From: Flavobacteriaceae bacterium PS02337
GTDB lineage: Bacteria; Bacteroidota; Bacteroidia; Flavobacteriales; Flavobacteriaceae
NCBI GenBank assembly: GCA_029959285.1
Contig: JASCOE010000002.1
Span: forward strand, 248,001 to 312,000
DNA length: 64,000 bases
Direction of reading: 5' to 3'
Shown here: one piece after another, positions 53,966-63,681 of the stretch
Layout of the letters: each line of letters opens with the position of its first letter
Numbering within the stretch: position 1 is the stretch's first letter
Translations under genes and position numbers: made by a program
Notes under the pieces: model-generated
Databases searched by the model: none
Told to the model about the DNA's origin: nothing
Seen by the model: only the letters and a program-made list of their open reading frames with translations

Positions 53966-56239
53966 TTATCTTCTCGCTTTGAAGTATTCTTCTAAACTTT
54001 CACATCCTGATAAATCTGAAGTGAATTCAGGAAATTCTTTATTAACTCTTTTTGAATTTGAATATTCATTTTTTTCTACATAATCCATCATTCGCAAACA
54101 GAGTGCTTTAAATTTATTTGTCTTAGCATTTTTATAGGCTAACTTATAATTCGTAACGGCTTTAATTTTATTTCTATATTCAATTTCGTCTATATAAGAT
54201 TCATTCTGATTATTGCTTTGATAACCATAACTATTATAGCGTCGCATCATCCAAGAATTACCGTAATCTGACATATTGTAATAACAATTTGCAAGAAGAA
54301 AATAGTAATAATCTCGATCTTTTATTTTTACATCATTCGCCAAATCGGTATACTTGATAATTCTCTCCGTTACGGCAAGTTTGGTAACAATATATTTTTC
54401 TTTATGTTCTATAAAGTTTTCTGTATGCTTAAAATCATAAAACGGATTTTGATCGAAAACATACACATCGCCATATTCGCCTCTTTCCCAAGCATTATAA
54501 TTATCGTCCCAATATTTTTTATCTAAAGATTTAAAAGTTATCAAAGCGTTCTTCAATTGATTTTCTCTGAGATATTTTGTTCCCAATAAATCTTTAAGGT
54601 AATCTTTATCTTTTAAAAGTTTAAAATAAATTTCTTTTTGAAATTGAGTATTAAAACCTTTGTCTAACCTATTTACAATTGTCTGTAAATCTTTAGCAGA
54701 ATAAACAAAGTCTAAATAATCAAAATAACGATAAAATTCTTGTAAGTTCCCAGATGTTTTAATTCTATTGTCACGCCATTCTACATCATCTGTATTATAA
54801 CCTCCATCAGTTGTTCCTTCTATTAAAGATAGCAAAGCCATACCATCTATAATGTTTCCTTTAAATTCTAATTCTCTTCCTAAAGCAAAAACGAAACGTT
54901 CATCACTTTTATATTTTAAAATAATAGATTCAATTTCTGGTTTTATAATTGCTTTTCCATTTTCTTGATTTGCTGTAATACAAAGAGCTTTTATTTTCTC
55001 TATTTCTCCCCATACTTTTTCAGATTGATACTTTTTTTCAAACAGAGAAATATTTTTTAAACAGTCAGTATAATTTCTTGTAATAAATTGCAAATTGATT
55101 TTTGAAGCTTTCCAAACAATTGGATTTTGCATTTTATCAGCATCAACTGTATTTACAAAATCTAAAACTTCTTTTGCATACAATCTATCACTTTCAGAAC
55201 GATTGCGTAATGTTTCAGTAGTAACTTTTATTTTATCATTCCAAAAATCAGCATAATCGCTTGTTGGGTTATAGTTGGTATAATAAGGCGTATAAACCCA
55301 ATCTTCAATTTTATTAACTTCACGCAAAAGCAAAAATCCTAGTATTTGAGATTTAGGATTATTTTCATAAATTTCTTTCAAAAAATCAAGATTTTTATCT
55401 ACTTTTTGAACAGATGCATAAGCATAAATATTTGCTTTTTCTTCTTTACTCTTAGCATATTTTAAAGCTTCTTGAATTTTAAAATCATGATGAAAATAGT
55501 AATAACTTGCGTAACTTTTCTCTGGAGAATTTGCCATTAAATTGGCAACATCTACCATATATCCAGGATTTGATTTTGTAAAAGTATAGAAAAACAAACT
55601 CCAATAGTACAAATAATCTCTTTTACTCTTATTAAAATTAGTTTCAAAAACTGTTTTTATGATATCATTTCTTCCAGAATAGTAAGCAAGTCGAATCGTT
55701 AAAAAAGCATATTTTCTTTTAAAATATTGATTTTGCTCTTTATTAGTAGTTTCTATAATTTTATTTAATAATTCAACTTTACCTTTACCATTTGAATCTT
55801 GATTTCTTTCCCAAACATCTTCTGTATCACTGCTAACCATTTCACAATTTTTTGCCATTTTAAGATAAGCAATTGCACTAGTTTTATTGTTTTGATACAA
55901 ATACTTTATAAACGGATTGTCACTTTTAGAATGAATATCAGTATAAGATAAATTGAAATTAAATTCTTCAATAGCATCCAATGAAACTTTTTTATCGGCG
56001 TAATTATACCAATCTGCAATGTTTGAATCTACATTTAACTTATAATCCTGTGGATTTCTACCATAATCGAATCCCCATAAATCGGCATTATAAAAGAATG
56101 ATTTGTATTGAGCATAATTAAAAAAATCAGGTTTAAACAAACAATATCTAACATCCTCACCATATGGAGAATAACCACATGCAAAACTTTTGTAAAAACT
56201 ACTTACTAAAAGAACTGTAAAAACTAGAAACTTCTTCAT
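53966..56239 (-). CDS. Large secreted hypothetical protein
   Basis: A 757-residue exported protein with signal peptide (about 1-20, ending SFA). The mature part starts CGYSPYGEDVRYCLFKPDFF and is mainly helical, with tetratricopeptide-like pairs (SQILGFLLLREVNKIEDW, RDYYYFLLANCYYNMSDYGN). It may be a repeat scaffold at the surface. No family name is certain. It begins 41 bases inside the end of the upstream lipoprotein gene, so both are one unit and may form a complex. Confidence 0.75.
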   Translation of the reverse strand: MKKFLVFTVLLVSSFYKSFACGYSPYGEDVRYCLFKPDFFNYAQYKSFFYNADLWGFDYGRNPQDYKLNVDSNIADWYNYADKKVSLDAIEEFNFNLSYTDIHSKSDNPFIKYLYQNNKTSAIAYLKMAKNCEMVSSDTEDVWERNQDSNGKGKVELLNKIIETTNKEQNQYFKRKYAFLTIRLAYYSGRNDIIKTVFETNFNKSKRDYLYYWSLFFYTFTKSNPGYMVDVANLMANSPEKSYASYYYFHHDFKIQEALKYAKSKEEKANIYAYASVQKVDKNLDFLKEIYENNPKSQILGFLLLREVNKIEDWVYTPYYTNYNPTSDYADFWNDKIKVTTETLRNRSESDRLYAKEVLDFVNTVDADKMQNPIVWKASKINLQFITRNYTDCLKNISLFEKKYQSEKVWGEIEKIKALCITANQENGKAIIKPEIESIILKYKSDERFVFALGRELEFKGNIIDGMALLSLIEGTTDGGYNTDDVEWRDNRIKTSGNLQEFYRYFDYLDFVYSAKDLQTIVNRLDKGFNTQFQKEIYFKLLKDKDYLKDLLGTKYLRENQLKNALITFKSLDKKYWDDNYNAWERGEYGDVYVFDQNPFYDFKHTENFIEHKEKYIVTKLAVTERIIKYTDLANDVKIKDRDYYYFLLANCYYNMSDYGNSWMMRRYNSYGYQSNNQNESYIDEIEYRNKIKAVTNYKLAYKNAKTNKFKALCLRMMDYVEKNEYSNSKRVNKEFPEFTSDLSGCESLEEYFKARR

Positions 56240-57260
56240 TGCTGTATTTTTTAAAAGTACTATCGTCTAAATGAAATAATGAAATTGTTGCAGTATTGTC
56301 TAATTCAACATTTTGTTTAATAATTGAAATTGCTTCCTGAATTGTTTTGGAGTCAACTTCTTCTATCTTTAGCTGATCACCTTTTTTTAAGTAATATTCA
56401 TATTCAAAAGTAAAATCTTCTGTCATTTCATACCACATTGGTTTAGTTTGTTTGGCAATTCCGCTAATATCAGCAGAATTAAAATTTACCAAACCAGCAA
56501 AACGATTGTTATGATACCATAATGTCCAATAAAAAACAGGAAGCGCCACATCCAAATGCACCGGATAACTTCTTTTTTTATCTAAATAAGATTTTAATTC
56601 ATTTATATCTAAAATCGAATTTTTATCTTGCTGAGATAAAGGTTTTATTAAATTATAACACATTAACGTTACCTTATCTACTGGCGGAATTCCCATAATA
56701 TCAGGATATTTGTATGGATAAAGTCGGAGCGTGCAACTAATTTCCTTTTTAGAAAATTCTTTTATCTTTTTCAATAAATAGAAATACTTGTCTTTTGTAG
56801 ATTTTGTCCAATCACAATCAATTTGAATTTCAGAATAATCAAAATTATTTTTATCATTATTGCCATATCTGTAGCGTTCTTTACGGTATTTGTTTATCAA
56901 AAAAACAATATTATCCGCTAACTTATCCAGTGATTTTTCGTTATTATATTGAAAGATTTCATTTTTGATAAAAATAGTCGGAACAATATTTACCGAATCT
57001 AAATTTCGAAAAGTATATTGATCAGGATTATTTTTTTGATAAGGGAAATTTCCAATCGTTTCACTATAATCAACCTCAAAAAATTTATAATAGATTTTTT
57101 TCACCTTCAATTTGTTAAGTTGATCAATTGTTTCGTTGCCAAAAGAAGATCCGTTCTTCCAGTAATAGAAAGCTCTTTCGACATTTTTAACTTTATTTTC
57201 TTTATTGGAACATCCCAATAAAATGCAGGAAACGAAAACAAACAATAGATATTTTTTCAT
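56199..57260 (-). CDS. Lipoprotein with TIM-barrel-like domain
   Basis: A 353-residue lipoprotein; the ATG at 57260 gives MKKYLLFVFVSCILLGC with lipobox C17, while an upstream ATG at 57329 would add 23 residues before the signal and is disfavoured. The body resembles a glycoside-hydrolase TIM barrel (GH18/DUF3142-like): IQIDCDWTKSTKDKYFYLLK and VDKVTLMCYN are the typical strand ends, the latter in the position of a GH18 substrate strand. A polysaccharide or glycan substrate is therefore likely. Translation overlaps the large secreted gene. Confidence 0.65.
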   Translation of the reverse strand: MKKYLLFVFVSCILLGCSNKENKVKNVERAFYYWKNGSSFGNETIDQLNKLKVKKIYYKFFEVDYSETIGNFPYQKNNPDQYTFRNLDSVNIVPTIFIKNEIFQYNNEKSLDKLADNIVFLINKYRKERYRYGNNDKNNFDYSEIQIDCDWTKSTKDKYFYLLKKIKEFSKKEISCTLRLYPYKYPDIMGIPPVDKVTLMCYNLIKPLSQQDKNSILDINELKSYLDKKRSYPVHLDVALPVFYWTLWYHNNRFAGLVNFNSADISGIAKQTKPMWYEMTEDFTFEYEYYLKKGDQLKIEEVDSKTIQEAISIIKQNVELDNTATISLFHLDDSTFKKYSNEEVSSFYSSFSK

Positions 57261-57414
57261 CACAAAGACACTTTTTTTTTCAATGTAAAATCGTATTAAA
57301 TTTATATCTTTTTGAAATACAAAAATCAAAAAATGACAACTATTTTTTAGCTAAAAATGGCTCTTATAAATACAATAATTTCTATTGAATTCTAGAGAAG
57401 AAAGACCACAATAT

Positions 57415-57515
57415 TGTCATTCCGAGGAACGAGGAATCACACGCGAAATTCCACAAAGAAAGTCGCCAATCTTTGTCGAGTTTCGAGTGTGATCCTTCCT
57501 TCGTCAGGATGACAA
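57415..57515. repeat. TGTCATTCCG-type inverted repeat
   Basis: It begins TGTCATTCCGAGGAACGAGG like 53803-53915, but its right side (ATCCTTCCTTCGTCAGGATGACA) is imperfect. The middle (AGTTTCGAGTGTGATC) is shared with the element at 2659-2762. It lies between the valS terminator and the lipoprotein gene. Apart from these, 57261-57595 holds no gene. Confidence 0.65.
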
Positions 57516-57532
57516 ACATCCTTTAAAACAAC

Positions 57533-57568
57533 AAACCCGACAGGTTTTTGAAACCTGTCGGGTTTAAT
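57533..57568 (-). terminator. Terminator of valS
   Basis: AAACCCGACAGGTTT and AAACCTGTCGGGTTT form a perfect 15-bp stem. A related but decayed copy is at 53933-53962. Confidence 0.85.
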
Positions 57569-57595
57569 TTTATAAATTAAAAAAAAGTAATTTAC

Positions 57596-60229
57596 TTACT
57601 TCAAACCAGCCAAACTCTGCTCGATTGTAGCAATTTTTGCCAAAGCATCAGCTTGTTTTTGTCTTTCTATATTTAAAACTTTTTCTGGAGCTCCGTTTAC
57701 GAATTTCTCGTTAGAAAGTTTTGCTTCAACAGATTTCAAGAATCCTTTTGTGTAATTTAATTCTTCTGTCAGTTTAGCAATTTCTGCTTCAACGTCGATA
57801 TTTCCAGTAATCGGAATAAAATATTCATTTGATTTTACACGGAAAGATAATGCGCCGTCTACTTTTTCAGAAACATATTCAAAAGCAGAAACGTTTCCTA
57901 ATTTCGTGATAATTGAATCAAAATAAGTAGAAACATTTTCGCTGTTAATTCCTTTTAATTCGATTGCATCTTTAAACGGAATGTTTTTGTCTTTTCTAAT
58001 TGTTCTAATTCCAGAAATTACTTCAATTGAGTTTTCAAAATCAGCAATTAATTTAGCATCAAATGGTTTTAATTCTGGCCAAGTCGAAACGATTAATGCT
58101 TCTTCTGGAGTTCTATCTGCAATTAACTGCCAAATTTCTTCCGTTAAGAAAGGCATGAAAGGATGTAATAATTTCAAATTACTTTCTAACATTTCGATCG
58201 CTTTCGCGAAAGTTACGCTGTCAATTGGCTGTTGATATGCTGGTTTGATCATCTCTAAGAACCAAGAACAGAAATCATCCCAAACCAATTTATAAATTGC
58301 CATTAATGAATCTGAAATTCTGTATTTCTCAAAATTATCTTCAATGTCAACTAAAGTTTGTTGCAATTTCGCTTCGTACCATTCGATTGCCACTTTTGAT
58401 GATTCCGGTTGCGGAATAGTTTCTGAAACTTCCCATCCTTTAATCAATTTAAAGGCATTCCAAATCTTGTTTGAAAACGCTTTTCCTTGATTACATAATT
58501 CCTCATCAAACATAATATCGTTTCCTGCAGAAGCACTTAAAAGCAACCCTACACGAACTCCATCAGCTCCAAAAGCATCAATTAAATCTAAAGGATCAGG
58601 AGAATTTCCTAATGATTTAGACATTTTACGACGTTGTTTGTCACGAACTAAACCTGTTAAATATACATTTGTAAATGGTTTTTCACCTGCATATTCGTAA
58701 CCCGCAATAATCATTCTCGCAACCCAGAAAAATAAAATATCTGGACCTGTTACTAAATCATTTGTTGGATAATAATATTTGAAGTCTGCACTTTCCGGAT
58801 CCATAATTCCACCAAAAACTGACATTGGCCATAACCAAGAAGAAAACCAAGTATCTAATGCATCAACATCTTGTTTAAGGTTGTCGGTTGTTAGTTGTTG
58901 GTTGTTGGTTTTTTCTTTCGCTAAAGCTAAAGCATCTTCGATGTTTTCTGCAACTACGAAATCTTCTTTTCCGTCTCCGTAATAGTATGCCGGAATTTGT
59001 TGTCCCCACCATAATTGACGAGAAATATTCCAATCGCGAATGTTGTTTAACCAATGCGCATAAGTGTTTTCGAAACGTTTTGGATGTAATTTAATTTCTC
59101 CTGTTTCTAAAACCGATTTAATCGCTGGTTTTACTAAATCTTCCATTTTCAAAAACCATTGATCTGATAATCTTGGTTCGATTACAGCTTTGGTTCTTTC
59201 AGAAGTTCCAACTTTATTCAAATGGATTTCGGTCTTCGCCAAAGCTCCAATTTCTTCTAATTCTTTTGCAATTTCAGTACGAACTACAAAACGGTCTTTT
59301 CCTTGATAGTGTAATCCGAAGCTGTTTAATGTAGCGTCTTCATTAAAAATATCAACGATTTCAAGATTGTGTTTTTCTCCTAATGTTTTATCGTTCATAT
59401 CGTGTGCAGGCGTTACTTTCAAACATCCTGTTCCGAATTCAACATCCACATATTCGTCTTCTATAATTGGAATTACTCTTCCGCAAATAGGAACGATAGC
59501 TTTTTTTCCTTTTAAATGTGTAAAACGCTCATCGTTCGGATTGATACAGATTGCAGTATCTCCAAAAATAGTTTCTGGACGCGTTGTAGCAATTGTCAAG
59601 AAATCTTCAGAACCTTCAATTTTATATTTTAAGAAAAATAATTTCCCTTGTTGTTCTTCGTAAATTACCTCTTCGTCAGAAAGAGTAGTTTTCGCTTCAG
59701 GATCCCAGTTTACCATACGGTATCCTCTATAAATTAATCCTTTGTTGTATAAATCTACAAACGATTTAATTACAGATGCAGACATGTCAGGATCCATTGT
59801 AAATTTAGTACGTTCCCAATCGCAAGAAGCTCCTAATTTCTTAAGTTGTTCTAAAATTGTTCCGCCATATTTATCTGTCCATTCCCAAGCGTGTTTTAGG
59901 AATTCTTCACGGGTTAGGTCGTTTTTATTGATTCCTTCTGCTTTTAATTTCGCTACAACTTTTGCTTCAGTTGCAATAGAAGCGTGATCTGTTCCTGGAA
60001 CCCAACAAGCGTTGAATCCTTTAAGACGCGCTCTACGAATTAAAACATCCTGAATCGTATTATTCAACATATGTCCCATATGAAGGACTCCAGTGACGTT
60101 TGGCGGCGGAATTACAATAGTATAAGGTGTTCTATGATCAGGTTCTGAATGAAAATAATTGTTTTTCATCCAGTAATCATACCATTTATTCTCAATCGTC
60201 TTAGCGTCAAATTGTGCTGGAATTGTCAT
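57596..60229 (-). CDS. valS: Valyl-tRNA synthetase
   Basis: An 877-residue class Ia aminoacyl-tRNA synthetase. The HIGH motif is HMGH in PPPNVTGVLHMGHMLNN (50-53), the editing region TIATTRPETIFGDTAI is near 215, and KMSKSLGNSPDP (about 534) is the second ATP site. The end has a predicted coiled coil (EIAKLTEELNYTKGFLKSVE). A short low-complexity insert, NNQQLTTDNL (about 440-450), is encoded by DNA of a GTTGTTGGTT type (58879-58912) reminiscent of intergenic repeats in this window. Otherwise of normal length and complete. Confidence 0.95.
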   Translation of the reverse strand: MTIPAQFDAKTIENKWYDYWMKNNYFHSEPDHRTPYTIVIPPPNVTGVLHMGHMLNNTIQDVLIRRARLKGFNACWVPGTDHASIATEAKVVAKLKAEGINKNDLTREEFLKHAWEWTDKYGGTILEQLKKLGASCDWERTKFTMDPDMSASVIKSFVDLYNKGLIYRGYRMVNWDPEAKTTLSDEEVIYEEQQGKLFFLKYKIEGSEDFLTIATTRPETIFGDTAICINPNDERFTHLKGKKAIVPICGRVIPIIEDEYVDVEFGTGCLKVTPAHDMNDKTLGEKHNLEIVDIFNEDATLNSFGLHYQGKDRFVVRTEIAKELEEIGALAKTEIHLNKVGTSERTKAVIEPRLSDQWFLKMEDLVKPAIKSVLETGEIKLHPKRFENTYAHWLNNIRDWNISRQLWWGQQIPAYYYGDGKEDFVVAENIEDALALAKEKTNNQQLTTDNLKQDVDALDTWFSSWLWPMSVFGGIMDPESADFKYYYPTNDLVTGPDILFFWVARMIIAGYEYAGEKPFTNVYLTGLVRDKQRRKMSKSLGNSPDPLDLIDAFGADGVRVGLLLSASAGNDIMFDEELCNQGKAFSNKIWNAFKLIKGWEVSETIPQPESSKVAIEWYEAKLQQTLVDIEDNFEKYRISDSLMAIYKLVWDDFCSWFLEMIKPAYQQPIDSVTFAKAIEMLESNLKLLHPFMPFLTEEIWQLIADRTPEEALIVSTWPELKPFDAKLIADFENSIEVISGIRTIRKDKNIPFKDAIELKGINSENVSTYFDSIITKLGNVSAFEYVSEKVDGALSFRVKSNEYFIPITGNIDVEAEIAKLTEELNYTKGFLKSVEAKLSNEKFVNGAPEKVLNIERQKQADALAKIATIEQSLAGLK
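58879..58912. repeat. GTTGGTTGTTGG-type repeat inside valS
   Basis: A low-complexity run (GGTTGTCGGTTGTTAGTTGT and so on) that encodes NNQQLTTDN on the minus strand. Similar GGTTGATGGTTGATAG-type runs occur in intergenic DNA at about 21317-21342 and 22060-22082. Confidence 0.55.
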
Positions 60230-60235
60230 TTATTA

Positions 60236-60350
60236 GGTTGTTTAATCGTTTAACTGTTTAATCGTTTTTTTGTTTAACTGTTTAATTGATTTTTGCTTTT
60301 TCAAATCCTTAATCGATTAAACGAATTAACGGTTAAACAATTAAACAGAA
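60236..60350. repeat. TTTAATCG/CGATTAAA inverted repeat upstream of valS
   Basis: TGTTTAATCGTTTAACTGTT units at 60239-60283 are opposed by AATCGATTAAACGAATTAAC and related units at 60310-60346. The result is a long imperfect hairpin in the valS leader region. It may affect valS expression or be neutral. Confidence 0.6.
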
Positions 60351-60482
60351 AAATTGGTTCAATTTTTGTAATTATAACTGAGAGCAAAAGTAAATAATTA
60401 AGTAGACTATAAAAAGCGAATTATTAATTTGTGTGTTAATTAAAAGAATGTATATTTACTTACAATTAAAAACTAATTTCAT

Positions 60483-60863
60483 ATGAAAAATGCAGCCTCT
60501 TTTATTGCAATCTTATTGTTTAGCGCGATAGGTTATGCACAAAATGGCCCAAAAATTGAATTTGCAGCCCCGGACAATACAATTGATTATGGAAAAATTT
60601 CTAAAGGTGACAATGGACTTCGTTCCTTTGAATTTACAAACACTGGAGACGCTCCTTTATTAATTACTGGCGCAGAATCTACAGTAAGTTCTATCGTTGT
60701 AACAAAACCTGCGGCAGCAATTCAGCCGGGCAAAAAAGGTAAAATCGATGTAAAATATAATATGGTTTCTGGACCAATTCGTAAAACAATTACTGTTGAA
60801 ACAAATGCAGTAAATTATCCTGACGGAAGAGTAGCCTTAAAAATTAAAGGTGAAGTTTTATAA
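60483..60863 (+). CDS. DUF1573 family protein
   Basis: A 126-residue protein with a signal peptide (ends near GYAQ). PKIEFAAPDNTIDYGKISKG and RSFEFTNTGDAPLLITGAES are the DUF1573 immunoglobulin-like fold, similar to ASH/MSP domains. It is exported; function unknown. It is followed by a clear terminator. Confidence 0.88.
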   Translation: MKNAASFIAILLFSAIGYAQNGPKIEFAAPDNTIDYGKISKGDNGLRSFEFTNTGDAPLLITGAESTVSSIVVTKPAAAIQPGKKGKIDVKYNMVSGPIRKTITVETNAVNYPDGRVALKIKGEVL

Positions 60864-60884
60864 AAAAATTAAAATCTTAAAATA

Positions 60885-60922
60885 GTAAAAGCCGTTTCTT
60901 AAATCTAGAAACGGCTTTTTAT
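60885..60922 (+). terminator. Terminator of DUF1573 gene
   Basis: AAAAGCCGTTTCT and AGAAACGGCTTTT form the stem, followed by T. Confidence 0.85.
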
Positions 60923-60969
60923 TTTATAGAAAAGCCAAATATCTTTCTTCTCAAATCTTTCTTCTTTAT

Positions 60970-61449
60970 TTACTTCTCAGCACATTCTGCTGGATCAAAT
61001 TTGTATTTTACATTTTCAAAATCAATTGGTTTGTCTTTAACTAAATAAGCAACTCCCATTGTTATCTGCATTTCACCGTTTCCTAAAATAAGTTTTTCAC
61101 CTTTTTTCAAAAGTGCTAGCGGATTTTTAAATTTTGTGGTATTTCCTGGATTTACAAAAGTGTAATTTGCAAATAAAGTATCTCCGCGAAATTCGCCTGT
61201 AATTTCACCTATTTTTTGAGGTGAAGCAGCGGTTTTCATATTTAGATTACCTGTTAATTTCCCATTTTTAAGCGTATTCAATTTCAAATCTACCGTATCC
61301 TTTTCATAGATCGCTTTGTAGCATGTAGTGCTTACTACTTTTTCACCTTCTGCTTTTGCGGCATCAAACTCTTTACGTTTTTCATCATTTTTACAGCTTT
61401 GAAGTCCGATTACAGACAAAATCACACAAGATAAAACTAGCTTTCTCAT
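60970..61449 (-). CDS. Hypothetical lipoprotein
   Basis: A 159-residue lipoprotein (LQSC, C19). TTCYKAIYEKDTVDLKLNTL and GEITGEFRGDTLFANYTF are beta-rich stretches that look like a small barrel or sandwich. Two cysteines (in TTCYKA and PAEC) could form a disulfide. The family is not named with confidence. It is encoded convergently with DUF1573. Confidence 0.7.
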   Translation of the reverse strand: MRKLVLSCVILSVIGLQSCKNDEKRKEFDAAKAEGEKVVSTTCYKAIYEKDTVDLKLNTLKNGKLTGNLNMKTAASPQKIGEITGEFRGDTLFANYTFVNPGNTTKFKNPLALLKKGEKLILGNGEMQITMGVAYLVKDKPIDFENVKYKFDPAECAEK

Positions 61450-61541
61450 AATTGAATATTTTTATTTCAGGGTTATACTATAAAATTAATAAAAAAGAAG
61501 CCAATAAAAAGGCTTCTTAGTTAAATTTATTAGTTAAAAAT

Positions 61542-63680
61542 CTACAAATTCTTAATTACAAATTCAGATCTTCTGTTCAATTCATGTTCTTCTTCCGAAC
61601 AAGATTCATCGGTTTTGCATTTTATAATCGGAACCGATTCTCCATATCCTTTTGCCGTAACTCTTTTTGCATCAATTCCAGATTGAAGGATAAATTCTCT
61701 AGTAGAATTGGCTCTTTTTTGAGATAAATCTTCGTTGAATTTAGCATTTCCTCTAGAATCGGTATGCGAACCAATTTCTATTACCATTCCTGGATATTTC
61801 TTCATTAATTCGACAACTCTTCCTAAAACAACTTTCGATTCTTTACGAATGTACCACATATTATAGTCAAAATAAATTGGATCTGTTTTAATAATTAATC
61901 TGTCTTTATCTTTTACAACATCTTTTTCTTGCGCTAAAATCTCTTTTACTTTTTCAGTCTTTTTAACTTCTGCGGCAACAATTGCAGCTTCTTTGGCTTT
62001 CTTTTCCTTTTCTTTCAATTCGATTGCCGCCAAAGCTTCTTTCTTTTTATTATTTTCTTCTATAATAATTTCTTGTTTTCTCTTATTTTCAGCAATTAAT
62101 TTTTCTTCTTGTTTAATGGCCTCTAAAGATTTTAATTCTAAAGAGCCGTCGTTTACAGCATCTCTCGTTTTTCCTAAAGTCAATGTTTTAGAAGCGTTGG
62201 TATAATTTTCTTTAAAAGCAGAAACTTTATACGAAGCTTCGCAAGGAACTGTAAAGCTGAATTTTCCGTCAGCTGAAGTTGTAATTGTATTCAAGGTTTT
62301 ATTCTCTGAATCTTGCAATAAAACTGTTGCGTTTTCTAAAACCAATTTGGTGTCAATATCTGTAATTGTTCCTGCAATGTATTGTTTGCAATCTTCAACA
62401 ATTAAGTCTTTTATTTCTTTAAATTGATAAATATCATCGCTTCCCTTTCCTCCTTCTCTATTCGATGCAAAAAAACCTTCTTTGGTATTTGAATCAATAT
62501 TAAAAGCAAAATCATCTGAATTTGAATTTAAAGGCAAACCGATATTTACTGCTTCTCCATATTCAGAACCTTTAATTTCAGAAACAAAAACGTCTAAAGA
62601 TCCGTAGCCTAAATGTCCGTCTGAAGAAAAATAGAGTTTATTATCCGCTGAAGCGAAAGGAAATTGTTCTCTTTTATCGGTGTTGACATTCGGCCCTAAA
62701 TTCTTCGGATTATCAAATGCACCTTTATTTATATTAACAGAATAAATATCAAAAGATCCTAAAGAACCTGGCATATCTGAAGCAAAATACAATACTTTTT
62801 CATCTGCGCTAAGAGCAGGATGTTCTACAGAATAGTTTGGACTATTGAACGGAAGTGACGTTATATTGGTCCACTTTCCGTTTACCAATTCTGCTTTAAA
62901 GATTTGAAGATTTGAAATTTTCTTTTCGTCTTTCTTTTTCTTTCTGTTTTTAGAATTGTTTCGGGTAAAATAAATTGTTTTGCCGTCTTTTGTAAAAATT
63001 GCATTCGATTCGTGCATTCCAGTTTTTAATTCTTTAGCAAAATAATGTACTATAGAATCTGCTGAATTTATATTTTTTAATGGAATCGAAACTAAATTCA
63101 AATACGTTTCATTATCCCATTTGAACTTTTTATCCAACAATCCTGGTTTCAATTTTACTCCTGCAAAAACTAACTTATCGTTGTATTTTACAGCTCCAAA
63201 TTCAGAATTTGGTGTATTGATTGCAAGGTTTTTAATTTCGAAACGTTTTCCAATTGCAGAAACATTTTCTAAGGTCTTAAGGTCTTTTTCAAAATTAACA
63301 GCATCTTCTGTGTTTGCAGATTGCGCGTAATATTCTTTTAAAAATTTGTTCGCATCTTCGGCACTATTGGTTGCTTTTAACGTCTGCGCATATCTAAAAT
63401 AATATTCTCTATTTAAATCTTTGCTGTAATTCTGAACCAAAAGTCTGTAATAGCGTTGTGCTTTTACTAAATCATTAGTAAAATAGTAGGAATCGGCTAA
63501 GTTTTTAATTACTTCTTGCGAAGGTCTTTCATCTGCTAATTTTTGATATAAAACAATAGCTTCACTATAATATGTTCTATCAAAAAATTTCTTTGCTCTA
63601 ATCAATTCCTGATCTTGAGCGTTTATAAACTGTATTGAAAATACGAATATAATAACGAGTAGTTTTTTCATATTTTTCAT
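61542..63680 (-). CDS. OmpA family protein with TPR, PD40 and carboxypeptidase-like domains
   Basis: A 712-residue outer-membrane/periplasmic protein. The start at 63680 (MKNMKKLLVIIFVFSIQF) follows the PorP/SprF stop by one base; an ATG nine bases on is equally possible, while the in-frame ATG at 63707 lies inside the SprF gene. The order is signal peptide, TPR-like repeats (about 25-150), PD40-type beta-propeller segments (about 200-420, YFASDMPGSLGSFDIYSVN, YFSSDGHLGYGSLDVFVSE), carboxypeptidase-like domain (about 435-520), charged helix, and OmpA domain (about 600-712, EIGSHTDSRGNAKFNEDLSQ) that binds peptidoglycan. It resembles PorE-type type IX secretion partners. Confidence 0.88.
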   Translation of the reverse strand: MKNMKKLLVIIFVFSIQFINAQDQELIRAKKFFDRTYYSEAIVLYQKLADERPSQEVIKNLADSYYFTNDLVKAQRYYRLLVQNYSKDLNREYYFRYAQTLKATNSAEDANKFLKEYYAQSANTEDAVNFEKDLKTLENVSAIGKRFEIKNLAINTPNSEFGAVKYNDKLVFAGVKLKPGLLDKKFKWDNETYLNLVSIPLKNINSADSIVHYFAKELKTGMHESNAIFTKDGKTIYFTRNNSKNRKKKKDEKKISNLQIFKAELVNGKWTNITSLPFNSPNYSVEHPALSADEKVLYFASDMPGSLGSFDIYSVNINKGAFDNPKNLGPNVNTDKREQFPFASADNKLYFSSDGHLGYGSLDVFVSEIKGSEYGEAVNIGLPLNSNSDDFAFNIDSNTKEGFFASNREGGKGSDDIYQFKEIKDLIVEDCKQYIAGTITDIDTKLVLENATVLLQDSENKTLNTITTSADGKFSFTVPCEASYKVSAFKENYTNASKTLTLGKTRDAVNDGSLELKSLEAIKQEEKLIAENKRKQEIIIEENNKKKEALAAIELKEKEKKAKEAAIVAAEVKKTEKVKEILAQEKDVVKDKDRLIIKTDPIYFDYNMWYIRKESKVVLGRVVELMKKYPGMVIEIGSHTDSRGNAKFNEDLSQKRANSTREFILQSGIDAKRVTAKGYGESVPIIKCKTDESCSEEEHELNRRSEFVIKNL

Positions 63681-63681
63681 C

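Noticed and set aside
58779-59987. Several plus-strand ORFs of 60-100 codons opposite valS
   Set aside because: They are antisense shadows of the conserved valS frame, with no recognisable protein features.
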